A stretch of DNA of 64,000 nucleotides from Weissella soli (GCF_001761545.1 NZ_CP017326.1:124001-188000); one strand, 5' to 3'. Shown: positions 7,875 through 17,073, counted from the stretch's first letter. Notes: generated from the letters alone by a model not told the origin. Translations and numbers: made by a program.

Positions 7875-8432
7875 ATGGCAACATTTGATTGGTCAAAAGA
7901 CCCCCAATGGGCATTGAATCCGGCACAAAACGGTGGGGTAACACTGGCCGAAACAGAACTTGAAACACTAAACAACACCCCCCTAATCAGTCGTTTGCTC
8001 ACAACGCAAATTCACGGTGAGGAATCAGAAGCGTTTGCGCTGGCCAACTATGCCAATGCTGCAGCTATCCTGTTTGAAAATCTCAAGGCGGTTAACTGGG
8101 CCGGCTTCTACTTCTATGATGAAAAGGTAGATGAACTCATTTTAGGACCATTCTTGGGTAAGCCAGCGGTGGTGCGCATTAAGCCTGGGGCTGGGGTAGT
8201 CGGTAAGACTTTTGACAGCCAACAGACGACGGTTGTTGGTGACGTACATGCGTTTTCTGGGCACATCGCCTGCGACCCCGCCTCAAATGCGGAAATCGTG
8301 GTCCCTATTACCCGTGCAGATGGTACCAAGCTGGGCGTGTTAGATATCGATTCAACCGCCTTTAATCGCTTTGGTGGTAAGGATGTCGCTGACTTGGAAG
8401 ACTTCGTCAAGACCCTAGTGGCCTTTGTATAA
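7875..8432 (+). CDS. GAF-domain protein, free methionine-(R)-sulfoxide reductase (fRMsr) homologue with one cysteine
   Basis: This 185-residue protein matches the fRMsr family: NWAGFYFY, ILGPFLG, DVHAFSGHIACD and SEIVVP-like NAEIVVP are in order in one GAF domain. The family reduces free Met-R-sulfoxide with three cysteines (84, 94 and 118 in E. coli). Here the first two are replaced by V99 and V109 at the exact spacing, and only C133, the catalytic one by family work, remains; it is the sole Cys in the protein. An N-terminal extension of about 25 residues is present. The ATG at 7875 has GAGGT nine bases upstream; the in-frame ATG at 7860 precedes that site. A T-box leader with a predicted Met specifier controls it. 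It may still be a reductase using an outside thiol, or a ligand-binding relic. Confidence 0.85.
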   Translation: MATFDWSKDPQWALNPAQNGGVTLAETELETLNNTPLISRLLTTQIHGEESEAFALANYANAAAILFENLKAVNWAGFYFYDEKVDELILGPFLGKPAVVRIKPGAGVVGKTFDSQQTTVVGDVHAFSGHIACDPASNAEIVVPITRADGTKLGVLDIDSTAFNRFGGKDVADLEDFVKTLVAFV

Positions 8433-8456
8433 TTAATAATGAGCTGAAAATAGTAT

Positions 8457-8495
8457 AATTAAGCCAAGCCCAGAACTTCTGGACTTGGCTTAATT
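8457..8495. terminator. Long inverted repeat, probable bidirectional terminator
   Basis: A 12-bp arm (8457-8468 with 8484-8495) has an inner CCAGA/TCTGG stem. The T run is weak, so termination may be partial; it sits just before the ribosome binding site of the next gene. Confidence 0.6.
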
Positions 8496-8516
8496 ACTTT
8501 AGAAATGGGGAGTATT

Positions 8517-9866
8517 ATGACTGAAACAAAACATTATGATGTGGCAATTATCGGTGCTGGACCAGCTGGCTTGGCTGCGGCCGATGATGTCAAGCGGGCT
8601 GGTAAGTCAGTGGTCGTCATTGAAAAATATTTGTGGGGTGGTACTTGCCCTAATTATGGCTGTGATCCCAAGAAGATTCTGTTGGCCGGTATTGAAGCCA
8701 AGGAATCCTTTGATTTTTTGGCCGGGGATGGGTTACTTGGTGACGTTAAGATTGAATGGCCAGCATTGATGGCGCGTAAGACGCACTTTACCGAATCAAT
8801 CCCTGAGCGGACGCAATCACAACTTGAGAGTGTTGGGATTACTACCTTGTATGGTCCAGCGCATTTCATTAATAAAGATACAGTCGTCGTTCATGGTGTG
8901 GCTGGCGACCTCGAGGTCCAAGCAACCGACTGGGTTGTGTCAGTTGGTCAACGGCCAGCCACGTTGGACATTCCAGGAGCTGAGTTAAGTATTGATTCAG
9001 AAGCATTCTTAAGCTTGCCAGAGATGCCACAACACGTCACCATTGTTGGTGGTGGGTACATTGCGATTGAATTCGCTGGGATTGCCGCTGGTGCGGGGGC
9101 TGAAGTCACCTTGATTATCCGTGATTCTGAATTGTTAAAGGATTTTGATTCGCAATACGTTGATATCTTGACCAAAGAGTTGGAGAAGCGGGGGATTAAG
9201 TTTTATTACAATACTGAAGTGACCGCAATCACAGAAAATGCTGACAAATCATTAACACTTGATCTATCTTTCGGGCAACCATTAACAACTGATTTAGTTG
9301 TTTTGGCAATTGGCCGGGTTGGTAATAGTGATACGTTGGCCTTGGAAAATGCGGGTGTGGAGACGGATCGGCGCGGTATTAATGTCGATAACTTCCTACG
9401 TACGGATAATCCGCACATCTACGCTGCAGGTGACGTGGCTAATACACCAGTACCACGCATTACCACGGCTGGCTATTTTGAGGCTCGGTATGCCGTTTCG
9501 GTTATTTTGGGACAAACAGACCAACCAATTCGTTATCCAGCAATTCCCGTCGTCGTCTATGCAACGCCAAAGTTAGCGACGGTGGGTGTTCCTACTGAAA
9601 TTGCAGCTAATTACGGCTACACAGTTACTGAACTAGATATGACGAGTTGGTTTAGCTATTACCGTACTGGTGAACCCGTGGCGCGCACCAAGGTTGTCTT
9701 AGATGCACAAAAGCATTTGGTCGGGGCGACTGTGTTGGGTAGTCACGCTGATGAATTGATTAACTACTTTACTGAGGCCATCAATAACGGTGATGGTTAT
9801 CAAGAAATCCGTGACCGCTTGTACGCCTATCCAACCATTGCGTCTGATTTGGAATACTTCTTCTAA
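8517..9866 (+). CDS. Glutathione-reductase-like FAD/NAD(P) disulfide oxidoreductase, paralogue 1
   Basis: This 449-residue flavoprotein has the class I pyridine nucleotide-disulfide oxidoreductase layout: FAD-binding IIGAGPAGLAA at 11-21, the redox pair C44-x4-C49 in GGTCPNYGCDPKK, NAD(P)-binding VGGGYIAIEFAG, and the second FAD motif IYAAGDVA. The residues after the second strand of the NAD(P) fold are basic (IIRDSELL), which favours NADPH. The usual C-terminal His-x4-Glu-Glu base is missing; the protein ends YAYPTIASDLEYFF. A near twin lies at 24023-25399. The ATG at 8517 is preferred over 8505 because TGGGGAGT lies between them. The substrate is unknown; glutathione or another low-molecular-weight disulfide is possible. 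Confidence 0.85.
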   Translation: MTETKHYDVAIIGAGPAGLAAADDVKRAGKSVVVIEKYLWGGTCPNYGCDPKKILLAGIEAKESFDFLAGDGLLGDVKIEWPALMARKTHFTESIPERTQSQLESVGITTLYGPAHFINKDTVVVHGVAGDLEVQATDWVVSVGQRPATLDIPGAELSIDSEAFLSLPEMPQHVTIVGGGYIAIEFAGIAAGAGAEVTLIIRDSELLKDFDSQYVDILTKELEKRGIKFYYNTEVTAITENADKSLTLDLSFGQPLTTDLVVLAIGRVGNSDTLALENAGVETDRRGINVDNFLRTDNPHIYAAGDVANTPVPRITTAGYFEARYAVSVILGQTDQPIRYPAIPVVVYATPKLATVGVPTEIAANYGYTVTELDMTSWFSYYRTGEPVARTKVVLDAQKHLVGATVLGSHADELINYFTEAINNGDGYQEIRDRLYAYPTIASDLEYFF

Positions 9867-9870
9867 ATAT

Positions 9871-9907
9871 TGGAAACGTTTTCATTGTCATGTGATAGCG
9901 GTATACT
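9871..9907 (+). promoter_or_regulatory. cre site overlapping the promoter of the aldo/keto reductase
   Basis: TGGAAACGTTTTCA (9871-9884) matches the CcpA cre consensus except at the third base. Its end, TTTTCA, serves as -35 to TATACT (9902-9907) with 17 bases between. Repression by CcpA on preferred sugars is the expected effect. Confidence 0.65.
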
Positions 9908-9939
9908 AGATGTAATTCACAGACAAAGAGGACAAGTTA

Positions 9940-10893
9940 ATGAAACAAGTACGTTTAGGAAATACGGATACGTTCGTCCCAGCTGTTGCTGTCGGTGTGA
10001 TGCGGCTTGGCGATAAGCCAGCGGCCCAGGCACAAGCTGTCGTTGAGAACGCATTGGCGCACGATGTAAATTTCTTTGATACTGCTGATATCTATGCACA
10101 AGGTCGTAGTTCAATTAAATTAGGACAGGCATTGCAAGATGCTGGGGTCGAACGTGATAAGATTTTTATTCAGTCAAAAGGTGGCATTATTTTGGCGAAT
10201 GGACAGGTTGATGGGGATGGCTGGCAAGGACCACGTTATGACTTTTCAAAGTCACATCTGATTGCTGCGGCTGAGGCAGAACTCAAGCGTTTGCAAACCG
10301 ATTACCTAGATGTCTTCTTGTTACATCGGCCAGATACTTTGATGGATCCAGAACAGGTCGCAGCGGCCTTTCGTGAATTAAAGGATGCTGGCAAGGTCAA
10401 ACACTTTGGGGTCTCAAACATGAACCCCTGGCAAGTTGAGCTGGTCCAAGCAGCCCTTGATGAACAGTTAGTGGCTAATCAGTTACAATTTGGCATCATG
10501 CACACTGGTATGATTGATGCCGACTTACATGTGAACATGACCGATGCGGCCGCGACTAATCGTGACGGTGGCATCTTGGCCTATTCACGAGTAAAGCACA
10601 TGACGATTCAAGCCTGGTCACCATTCCAATATGGTGTCTTCCAGGGACCGTTTATCGACAATCCAGAATTTGCCGATGTGAATGCTAAGTTGCAAGACTT
10701 AGCTGATAAATACGGCGTTACTAAGAACACCATTGCGGTGGCCTTTATCACCAAACATCCAGCTAATATGCAAGTTGTCATCGGTTCAATGACGGTTGAC
10801 CGTGCGGCTGAAATGATGGCCATTGACGGATTTGAGTTAACCAATCAAGAATGGTACGATATTTATCTTGCTGCGGGTAATCTTTTACCGTAA
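9940..10893 (+). CDS. Aldo/keto reductase, YdhF-like
   Basis: This 317-residue protein is a (beta/alpha)8-barrel NADPH oxidoreductase. The catalytic tetrad is visible as D and Y in FFDTADIYAQG, K in IQSKGG and H in FLLHRPD. The C-terminal segment VVIGSMTVDRA is the cofactor-binding part. The physiological carbonyl substrate is not evident. AAAGAGGA lies seven bases before the ATG. It has its own cre-bearing promoter and a strong terminator, so it is a single-gene unit inside the redox cassette between rplA and rplJ. Confidence 0.88.
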   Translation: MKQVRLGNTDTFVPAVAVGVMRLGDKPAAQAQAVVENALAHDVNFFDTADIYAQGRSSIKLGQALQDAGVERDKIFIQSKGGIILANGQVDGDGWQGPRYDFSKSHLIAAAEAELKRLQTDYLDVFLLHRPDTLMDPEQVAAAFRELKDAGKVKHFGVSNMNPWQVELVQAALDEQLVANQLQFGIMHTGMIDADLHVNMTDAAATNRDGGILAYSRVKHMTIQAWSPFQYGVFQGPFIDNPEFADVNAKLQDLADKYGVTKNTIAVAFITKHPANMQVVIGSMTVDRAAEMMAIDGFELTNQEWYDIYLAAGNLLP

Positions 10894-10900
10894 ACAATCC

Positions 10901-10944
10901 ACTGAGCAAAGTCGATGCTTAAATTGACTTTGCTCAGTTTTTTT
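10901..10944 (+). terminator. Terminator after the aldo/keto reductase
   Basis: ACTGAGCAAAGTC pairs perfectly with GACTTTGCTCAGT (13 bp), followed by a T run. Confidence 0.85.
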
Positions 10945-11032
10945 GTAGGTTGTTCCAATTCCCATGACCGCTGCTTTAAGTCTAAACTAAGCGCATGCTT
11001 TTAAACTATAAGCAGAATTGGAGGAAATTGCG

Positions 11033-11293
11033 ATGCAAGAGAAATTAAAAAAGCAACCTTGGTTACAATACACGACATTATTGATGGCCACATTATCACT
11101 AGCCTTCAGTATTATTGCCGTCTTTCATCCTTTCGGTTTAGGCGCCACCCAGACGGCCAATAATACAAATATGCCATCTAACAGTACTAATTCGAATTTT
11201 GGTGGTGGCTTCCAAGGTGGTCCTGGTGGGAATTCAAGTAGTAGCAGCAGTAGCAGCAGCTCGAGTTCAACGGATGATGGCACCACAAGTTAA
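11033..11293 (+). CDS. Small membrane-anchored protein with Gly-rich and poly-Ser tail
   Basis: I do not recognise this 86-residue protein. It has a short basic N-terminus, one hydrophobic segment at about residues 13-35 (YTTLLMATLSLAFSIIAVF), an Asn/Ser/Gly-rich stretch, a GGGFQGGPGG cluster and a run of 12 serines, ending DDGTTS. The probable topology is N-in with a disordered outer tail. The Ser run is written mainly with AGT and AGC codons, so its length could change by slippage. The ATG at 11033 is set by TTGGAGGAA; an in-frame TTG at 11018 lies inside that site. It stands between a terminator and the rplJ promoter. Confidence 0.7.
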   Translation: MQEKLKKQPWLQYTTLLMATLSLAFSIIAVFHPFGLGATQTANNTNMPSNSTNSNFGGGFQGGPGGNSSSSSSSSSSSSTDDGTTS

Positions 11294-11301
11294 ATTAGTA
11301 G

Positions 11302-11330
11302 TTGACGCAATGCGATGAAGCATGTAGTAT
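11302..11330 (+). promoter_or_regulatory. Promoter of rplJ-rplL
   Basis: TTGACG and TAGTAT are separated by 17 bases. Transcription would start near 11337, at the beginning of the L10 leader. Confidence 0.75.
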
Positions 11331-11344
11331 AGACTAAGTAATAA

Positions 11345-11455
11345 ACAGATTCTACCTAAGACGCCGGTGGTCATTTGACCTTAATATCCTGCCGAGGAAG
11401 TGTTAAAAAGAGCTTTATGCTCCTTTGGACCCTCGGCACGATTGTGTCGAGGGTT
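11345..11455 (+). ncRNA. Ribosomal protein L10 leader
   Basis: The leader carries the L10_leader core: CCTAAGACGCCGG, then ATCCTGCCGAGGAAGTGTTA, then a GGACCCTCGGCAC hairpin arm pairing with GTGTCGAGGGT. The last hairpin (11429-11453) is followed by a short T-rich stretch and resembles a terminator. In Firmicutes the L10-L7/L12 complex binds this leader and lowers rplJL expression. Confidence 0.85.
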
Positions 11456-11494
11456 CTTAGTTAGAATCAAATCTACGAAGGAGGAATTATTACC

Positions 11495-12001
11495 ATGAGT
11501 GAAGCAACTATTGCTTTGAAGGCAGAACAAGTTACTGTCGTTTCTGATAAGTTCAAGAATTCTGCATCATCTGTTATCGCTGACTTGCGTGGATTAACTG
11601 TTGAACAAGCAACTAATTTACGTAAGGCTTTGCGTGAAGAAGGTGTTGAATTGAAGGTTATCAAGAACAAGATCTTGTCACGCGCTGCAGACGCTGCAGA
11701 ATTGTCAGACTTGAACGACTTGTTCGTTGGTCCTTCAGCCGTTGCATTTTCAGCTGACGATGCCATCGCACCTTCTCGTGTTTTGAAGAAGTTTGCCGAT
11801 GAAATCGAAGCCTTGGAAATCAAGGGTGGTGTTATCGATGGTAAGGTTGTCGACGTTGAGCAAATCAACAAGTACGCTGCCTTGCCTGATAAGGATGGTT
11901 TGTTGTCAATGTTGCTATCAACATTGCAAGCACCTGTCCGCAACTTTGCTTATGCAGTTAAGGCTGTATCTGAAGCAAAGGAAGAAGCAGCTGAAGCCTA
12001 A
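11495..12001 (+). CDS. rplJ: 50S ribosomal protein L10
   Basis: This 168-residue protein anchors the L7/L12 stalk to the large subunit. The N-terminal RNA-binding domain shows [20 protein letters not shown], and the C-terminal helix that binds L7/L12 ends in a run of Ala and Glu. AAGGAGGA precedes the ATG. It is autoregulated through the leader just upstream and is followed by rplL. Confidence 0.97.
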   Translation: MSEATIALKAEQVTVVSDKFKNSASSVIADLRGLTVEQATNLRKALREEGVELKVIKNKILSRAADAAELSDLNDLFVGPSAVAFSADDAIAPSRVLKKFADEIEALEIKGGVIDGKVVDVEQINKYAALPDKDGLLSMLLSTLQAPVRNFAYAVKAVSEAKEEAAEA

Positions 12002-12091
12002 GTTTTACTTAGGTGTTCGACTACTTTCGGGCTTTGTCCCACAACAATAAAAATTAGCCGATATGGCAACTATTAGAGGAGATTAATTATC

Positions 12092-12457
12092 ATGGCATTT
12101 GATAAGGATTCAATCATCGCTTCATTGAAGGAAGCAACGATTTTGGACTTGGCTGACTTGGTTTCAGCTATTGAAGAAGAATTTGGTGTTTCAGCTGCTG
12201 CCCCTGTTGCAGTTGCTGGTGCCGCTGCTGGTGCAGAAGCTGCTCAAACTGAATTCGATGTTGAATTGACTTCAGTTGGAAACGCTAAGGTTCAAGTTAT
12301 CAAGGCAGTTCGTGAAGTAACTGGTTTGGGATTGAAGGAAGCTAAGGCATTGGTTGACAACGCACCTTCAAACGTTAAGGAAGGTATCTCAGAAGACGAA
12401 GCTAACGAATTGAAGGCTAAGTTGGAAGAGACTGGAGCATCAATTACTGTTAAGTAA
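12092..12457 (+). CDS. rplL: 50S ribosomal protein L7/L12
   Basis: This 121-residue protein is the multi-copy stalk component that recruits translation factors. The N-terminal dimerisation part, the Ala-rich hinge ([17 protein letters not shown]) and the C-terminal domain with [20 protein letters not shown] are all visible. AGAGGAG lies upstream. It is co-transcribed with rplJ and ends at a strong hairpin. Confidence 0.98.
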   Translation: MAFDKDSIIASLKEATILDLADLVSAIEEEFGVSAAAPVAVAGAAAGAEAAQTEFDVELTSVGNAKVQVIKAVREVTGLGLKEAKALVDNAPSNVKEGISEDEANELKAKLEETGASITVK

Positions 12458-12493
12458 TTTGATTGTGCTAGTTTGAGTCAGTAATGACTTATT

Positions 12494-12534
12494 AAAACCG
12501 CTATATCGGCATTGGCTGATATAGCGGTTTTTTT
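12494..12534 (+). terminator. Terminator after rplL
   Basis: A perfect 14-bp stem (12494-12507 with 12518-12531) is followed by a T run. Confidence 0.9.
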
Positions 12535-12637
12535 GTGGCCGATAGTCAGAAGGTAGGTGCTGATCACAAAAGTTGATTGCTTATTTAGTTTATTGTAGTA
12601 CGCTAAGAGCAAACAACTTATAGAAAGTAGGTACTAT

Positions 12638-13453
12638 ATGGATCAGCAAGTAATTTTAGCACAGTTGTATAATCTAATCTTGAATCCAGCGACGCGCGAT
12701 TTTGAACGAGCTAACTTATTGGTGGCGAAGCAAGCTTTGGAAGCCAGTCAGCGCTTGGGTGGTGTGTTAGACAAACTCATCGGCGATTTACGTCCGCTTG
12801 GCGCACGCGGGAATCTAACCCCTGATGTCATGGACTTCTATTTAATGATTACGGGAGCAGCGCCAGTGGTAACGGCAAACAAAGTTACGGCCGAACACGC
12901 GGAACATTTGCAAACCGCGATCTTTGCAGGGGGATGCTTTTGGTGTCTGGTGGAGCCATTTGATACACAACCAGGAATTATTTCAGTGACATCAGGTTAC
13001 ACTGGCGGAACAACTGCCAATCCGACCTATGACCAAGTCCTTGTGGGTAATACTGGGCATGTTGAAGCTGTGGCCATCGTTTATGATCCCGCAGTGAAGT
13101 CTTACCAAGACTTGGTCGCTACTTTCTGGCAATTGACCGATCCAACCGATGCGGATGGTCAATTCTTGGACCGGGGTCCCCAGTACCAATCGGTGATTTT
13201 TTACACCAATGACGCACAGCATGCAATTGCTGAAGATAGTAAACAAGCATTGATTGAATCTAATCAATATGACAAACCAATTGTGACGAAAGTATTGGCC
13301 GCAACGACTTTTTATCCAGCTGAAAATTTTCATCAGGATTTCTATAAGAAATTTCCTAAGCGTGTTAAAGCGATGGATCGTGCCCGGCATCAGTTACAAC
13401 AGATGCAACGCATTCGGGTCGCTGGTAAACGGCTGTTAAAGTTGCGTAAGTAA
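12638..13453 (+). CDS. msrA: Peptide methionine-(S)-sulfoxide reductase with N-terminal immunity-like helical domain
   Basis: The C-terminal 175 residues are a complete MsrA: AGGCFWC with catalytic C100 and a second C103, then GYTGG, PTYDQV, GHVEAV and NFHQDFY. It reduces Met-S-sulfoxide in proteins. The first 90 residues are extra; their helical pattern, with [41 protein letters not shown], recalls enterocin-A-type bacteriocin immunity proteins (EntA_Immun). That match is from memory. The start is ATG 12638, with GAAAGTAGG about 10 bases upstream. No bacteriocin gene is adjacent. It is a single-gene unit between two terminators. Confidence 0.88.
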   Translation: MDQQVILAQLYNLILNPATRDFERANLLVAKQALEASQRLGGVLDKLIGDLRPLGARGNLTPDVMDFYLMITGAAPVVTANKVTAEHAEHLQTAIFAGGCFWCLVEPFDTQPGIISVTSGYTGGTTANPTYDQVLVGNTGHVEAVAIVYDPAVKSYQDLVATFWQLTDPTDADGQFLDRGPQYQSVIFYTNDAQHAIAEDSKQALIESNQYDKPIVTKVLAATTFYPAENFHQDFYKKFPKRVKAMDRARHQLQQMQRIRVAGKRLLKLRK

Positions 13454-13464
13454 ATAGATCCGGT

Positions 13465-13496
13465 GACCGTCGATTTTTTTAGTCGATGGTCTTTTT
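13465..13496 (+). terminator. Terminator after msrA
   Basis: GACCGTCGA pairs with TCGATGGTC (9 bp, one G-T), followed by TTTTT. Confidence 0.75.
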
Positions 13497-13547
13497 GTGA
13501 AGGAACAACGAACATTTAAAAAACCAATGGCGCCGTGTCATTTAAAG

Positions 13548-13569
13548 TGTTAAAATGGAAGCGTTTTCA
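13548..13569 (+). promoter_or_regulatory. Extended -10 promoter with overlapping cre, first phospho-beta-glucosidase
   Basis: TG-T-TAAAAT (13548-13556) is an extended -10 element. The cre TGGAAGCGTTTTCA (13556-13569) begins at its last base and so covers the start point, where CcpA would block initiation. Confidence 0.65.
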
Positions 13570-13577
13570 CGAATTGA

Positions 13578-15083
<1,506 letters not shown>

Positions 15084-15100
15084 TGATCAGTGAGCCGAAA

Positions 15101-15114
15101 TGTAAGCGTTTGAA
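15101..15114 (+). promoter_or_regulatory. cre-like site upstream of the PTS EIIC gene
   Basis: TGTAAGCGTTTGAA matches the cre consensus except near its 3' end. It lies 60 bases before the perfect cre that overlaps the promoter and could help CcpA bind cooperatively. Confidence 0.5.
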
Positions 15115-15173
15115 TTTAGTTAATTAAATGATATTTATGAGAATTCATGGATAAATAAATTTAATTTATTAAA

Positions 15174-15210
15174 TGAAAGCGTTTACATTTTTTTATTTAG
15201 GGACTATACT
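15174..15210 (+). promoter_or_regulatory. cre and promoter of the PTS EIIC gene
   Basis: TGAAAGCGTTTACA (15174-15187) is a consensus cre. Its last six bases, TTTACA, form the -35 box, 17 bases before TATACT (15205-15210). CcpA binding would exclude RNA polymerase. Confidence 0.75.
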
Positions 15211-15214
15211 TGAC

Positions 15215-15288
15215 TTATAAATCAAATACGATATTTATAAATCAAATATAAAATTTACAAATAAGATTTGATTTTTATATTTTAAGTA
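15215..15288 (+). repeat. Four direct repeats phased at 20 bp in the EIIC leader
   Basis: TTATAAATCAAATA occurs exactly at 15215 and 15235. Degenerate copies (10 of 14 matches each) start at 15255 (TTACAAATAAGATT) and 15275 (TTATATTTTAAGTA), keeping the same 20-base period. The block lies between the -10 box and the ribosome binding site. The AT-rich composition makes the two weaker copies less certain. Confidence 0.55.
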
Positions 15289-15309
15289 TACTTTTTAGGA
15301 GAAATTGTT

Positions 15310-16623
15310 ATGAATACATTCATTAATGAGAAGTTGTTACCTCCAGTAATGAAATTCGTAAACACGAAGGCGATTACCGCGATTAAGAATGGTATGCTTT
15401 ATCCCATTCCATTTATCGTTATTGGAGCTATTTTCTTGATTTTGAGTTCTTTCCCTTATACGCCCATCGCGAATTATTTGAGCGATATCGGTTTGAGCCC
15501 AATCTTTGCCCAAGCTAATAATGCGTCATTCGGAATTATGGCCTTCTTCGCGGTTTTCGGTATCGCCTACTCGTGGGTGCATGATGAAGGATACGATGCC
15601 GTACCAGCTGGAATGTTGGCCGTAGTTGTTGACATCTTGTTGCAACCTGACACGGTTAAGTCAGTGACCAATATTGCTGACCCAACCAAGGTTTCAACTG
15701 CTTGGCAAGCCTCAGGTGTTATCGATAAGGCTTGGCTTGGTGGTAAGGGCATGATTGTTGCCATCCTAGTTGGTTTGTTTGTTGGGTGGTCATACTCATG
15801 GTTCTTGAAGAGGAACATTACAATTAAGATGCCTGAACAGGTACCTGCAAATGTCGCAGCATCGTTTACGGCTCTGATTCCAGGTGCAGCGATTGTCACT
15901 GTTGCTACGATTATCTATGGGATCTTCAAGTTGGGCTTCCAAACTACGATTGTCGAGTGGATTTACACGGTGATCCAAACACCATTGCAACATGCTACTG
16001 ATGGACCATTGGGAGTGGTTGTAGTTGCGTTTATTCCAGTATTCTTGTGGTTCTTCGGTGTCCACGGTGCTACCATCGTTGGTGGTATTATGACCCCATT
16101 GTTGTTGGCTAATAATGCAGATAACTTGGCCTTGTACAAGGCTGGAAACTTAGATGTAGCACATGGTGCCCACATTGTGACGCAGGCCTTTATGGATCAA
16201 TTTATCACGGTAACTGGTTCAGGAATGACGATTGGGTTAGTTATCTTTATGTTGATTCGGGCACGTTCGGTACAAATGAAGACCTTGGGTAAGTTGGAAA
16301 TTGTACCGGCGTTGTTCAATATTAACGAGCCAATTCTCTTTGGATTACCATTAGTTTTGAATCCATTGATGGCAGTGCCGTTCATCTTGGCCCCATTGGT
16401 TTCAGGATTCTTGACATACGGCGCGATTGCATTAGGTGTGATTGCCCCATTTAACGGCTTGTATGTTCCTTGGACGACACCAGCCATTATCTCAGGATTG
16501 ATTGTTGGTGGTTGGCAAGGTGCGCTGTGGCAAGGCTTGATGCTGGTAGTCACGGGACTATTGTACTGGCCGTTTGCTATGAAGTACGACAAGGTCTTGC
16601 AAGATCAAGAAGCAGCGTCATAA
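15310..16623 (+). CDS. celB: PTS system, cellobiose/lactose-family EIIC permease
   Basis: This 437-residue membrane protein is the sugar channel of a PTS of the lactose/cellobiose/chitobiose family. About ten hydrophobic segments are visible, with the N-terminal YPIPFIVIGAIFLIL helix, the FFGVHGATIVGG region and the family signature FNINEPILFGLPLVLNP. It would import cellobiose or a related beta-glucoside as the 6-phosphate, feeding the two GH1 enzymes. TTTTTAGGAG precedes the ATG. Its promoter is built on a cre, and no dedicated regulator gene is present in the island. Confidence 0.93.
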   Translation: MNTFINEKLLPPVMKFVNTKAITAIKNGMLYPIPFIVIGAIFLILSSFPYTPIANYLSDIGLSPIFAQANNASFGIMAFFAVFGIAYSWVHDEGYDAVPAGMLAVVVDILLQPDTVKSVTNIADPTKVSTAWQASGVIDKAWLGGKGMIVAILVGLFVGWSYSWFLKRNITIKMPEQVPANVAASFTALIPGAAIVTVATIIYGIFKLGFQTTIVEWIYTVIQTPLQHATDGPLGVVVVAFIPVFLWFFGVHGATIVGGIMTPLLLANNADNLALYKAGNLDVAHGAHIVTQAFMDQFITVTGSGMTIGLVIFMLIRARSVQMKTLGKLEIVPALFNINEPILFGLPLVLNPLMAVPFILAPLVSGFLTYGAIALGVIAPFNGLYVPWTTPAIISGLIVGGWQGALWQGLMLVVTGLLYWPFAMKYDKVLQDQEAAS

Positions 16624-16650
16624 GTAGCGTGTAATTATTTTAAACATAAA

Positions 16651-16687
16651 TGTAAGCGTTTACAGTTTCGACAAAATGGTTTACACT
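16651..16687 (+). promoter_or_regulatory. Perfect cre and promoter of the PTS EIIB gene
   Basis: TGTAAGCGTTTACA (16651-16664) is a perfectly palindromic cre. As at EIIC, its TTTACA end can act as -35, 17 bases before TACACT (16682-16687). A second inverted repeat, TTTACA-N7-TGTAAA, lies at 16680-16698. Confidence 0.65.
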
Positions 16688-16732
16688 GTATCTGTAAAAG
16701 AAAATTATTGAGATTCAATTGGAGATAAAGTC

Positions 16733-17050
16733 ATGGTAGAAAAGACAATTATGTTAGCATGTGCGGCAGGTATGTCGACATCAATGTTAGTAAAGCGTAT
16801 GCAAGATGCAGCCGCAGCTTCTGGTAAGGATTATGAAATTTTTGCGAAGTCAACATCTGATATCGATGATCAGTTGAAGAACCATAAGCCAGATGTTATC
16901 TTGCTTGGTCCTCAAGTTTCATACCTTAAGGCTGAAGTACAAAAGAAGACGGATGCTGCTGGTGTACCAATGGATGTCATCAACATGATGGATTACGGCA
17001 TGATGAAGGGTGAAAATGTTCTAAAGACAGCCGAAGCTTTGATGGCCTAG
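16733..17050 (+). CDS. celA: PTS system, cellobiose-family EIIB component
   Basis: This 105-residue cytoplasmic protein passes the phosphate from EIIA to the sugar. The phosphorylated cysteine lies in MLACAAGMSTSMLV, with the P-loop typical of lactose/cellobiose EIIB. The later LLGPQVSY segment is also conserved. It is a free-standing domain, as usual in this PTS family. It has its own promoter and cre and is followed by EIIA after a hairpin. Confidence 0.94.
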   Translation: MVEKTIMLACAAGMSTSMLVKRMQDAAAASGKDYEIFAKSTSDIDDQLKNHKPDVILLGPQVSYLKAEVQKKTDAAGVPMDVINMMDYGMMKGENVLKTAEALMA

Positions 17051-17073
17051 TCAGTAGAATACTTTCAAATAAA

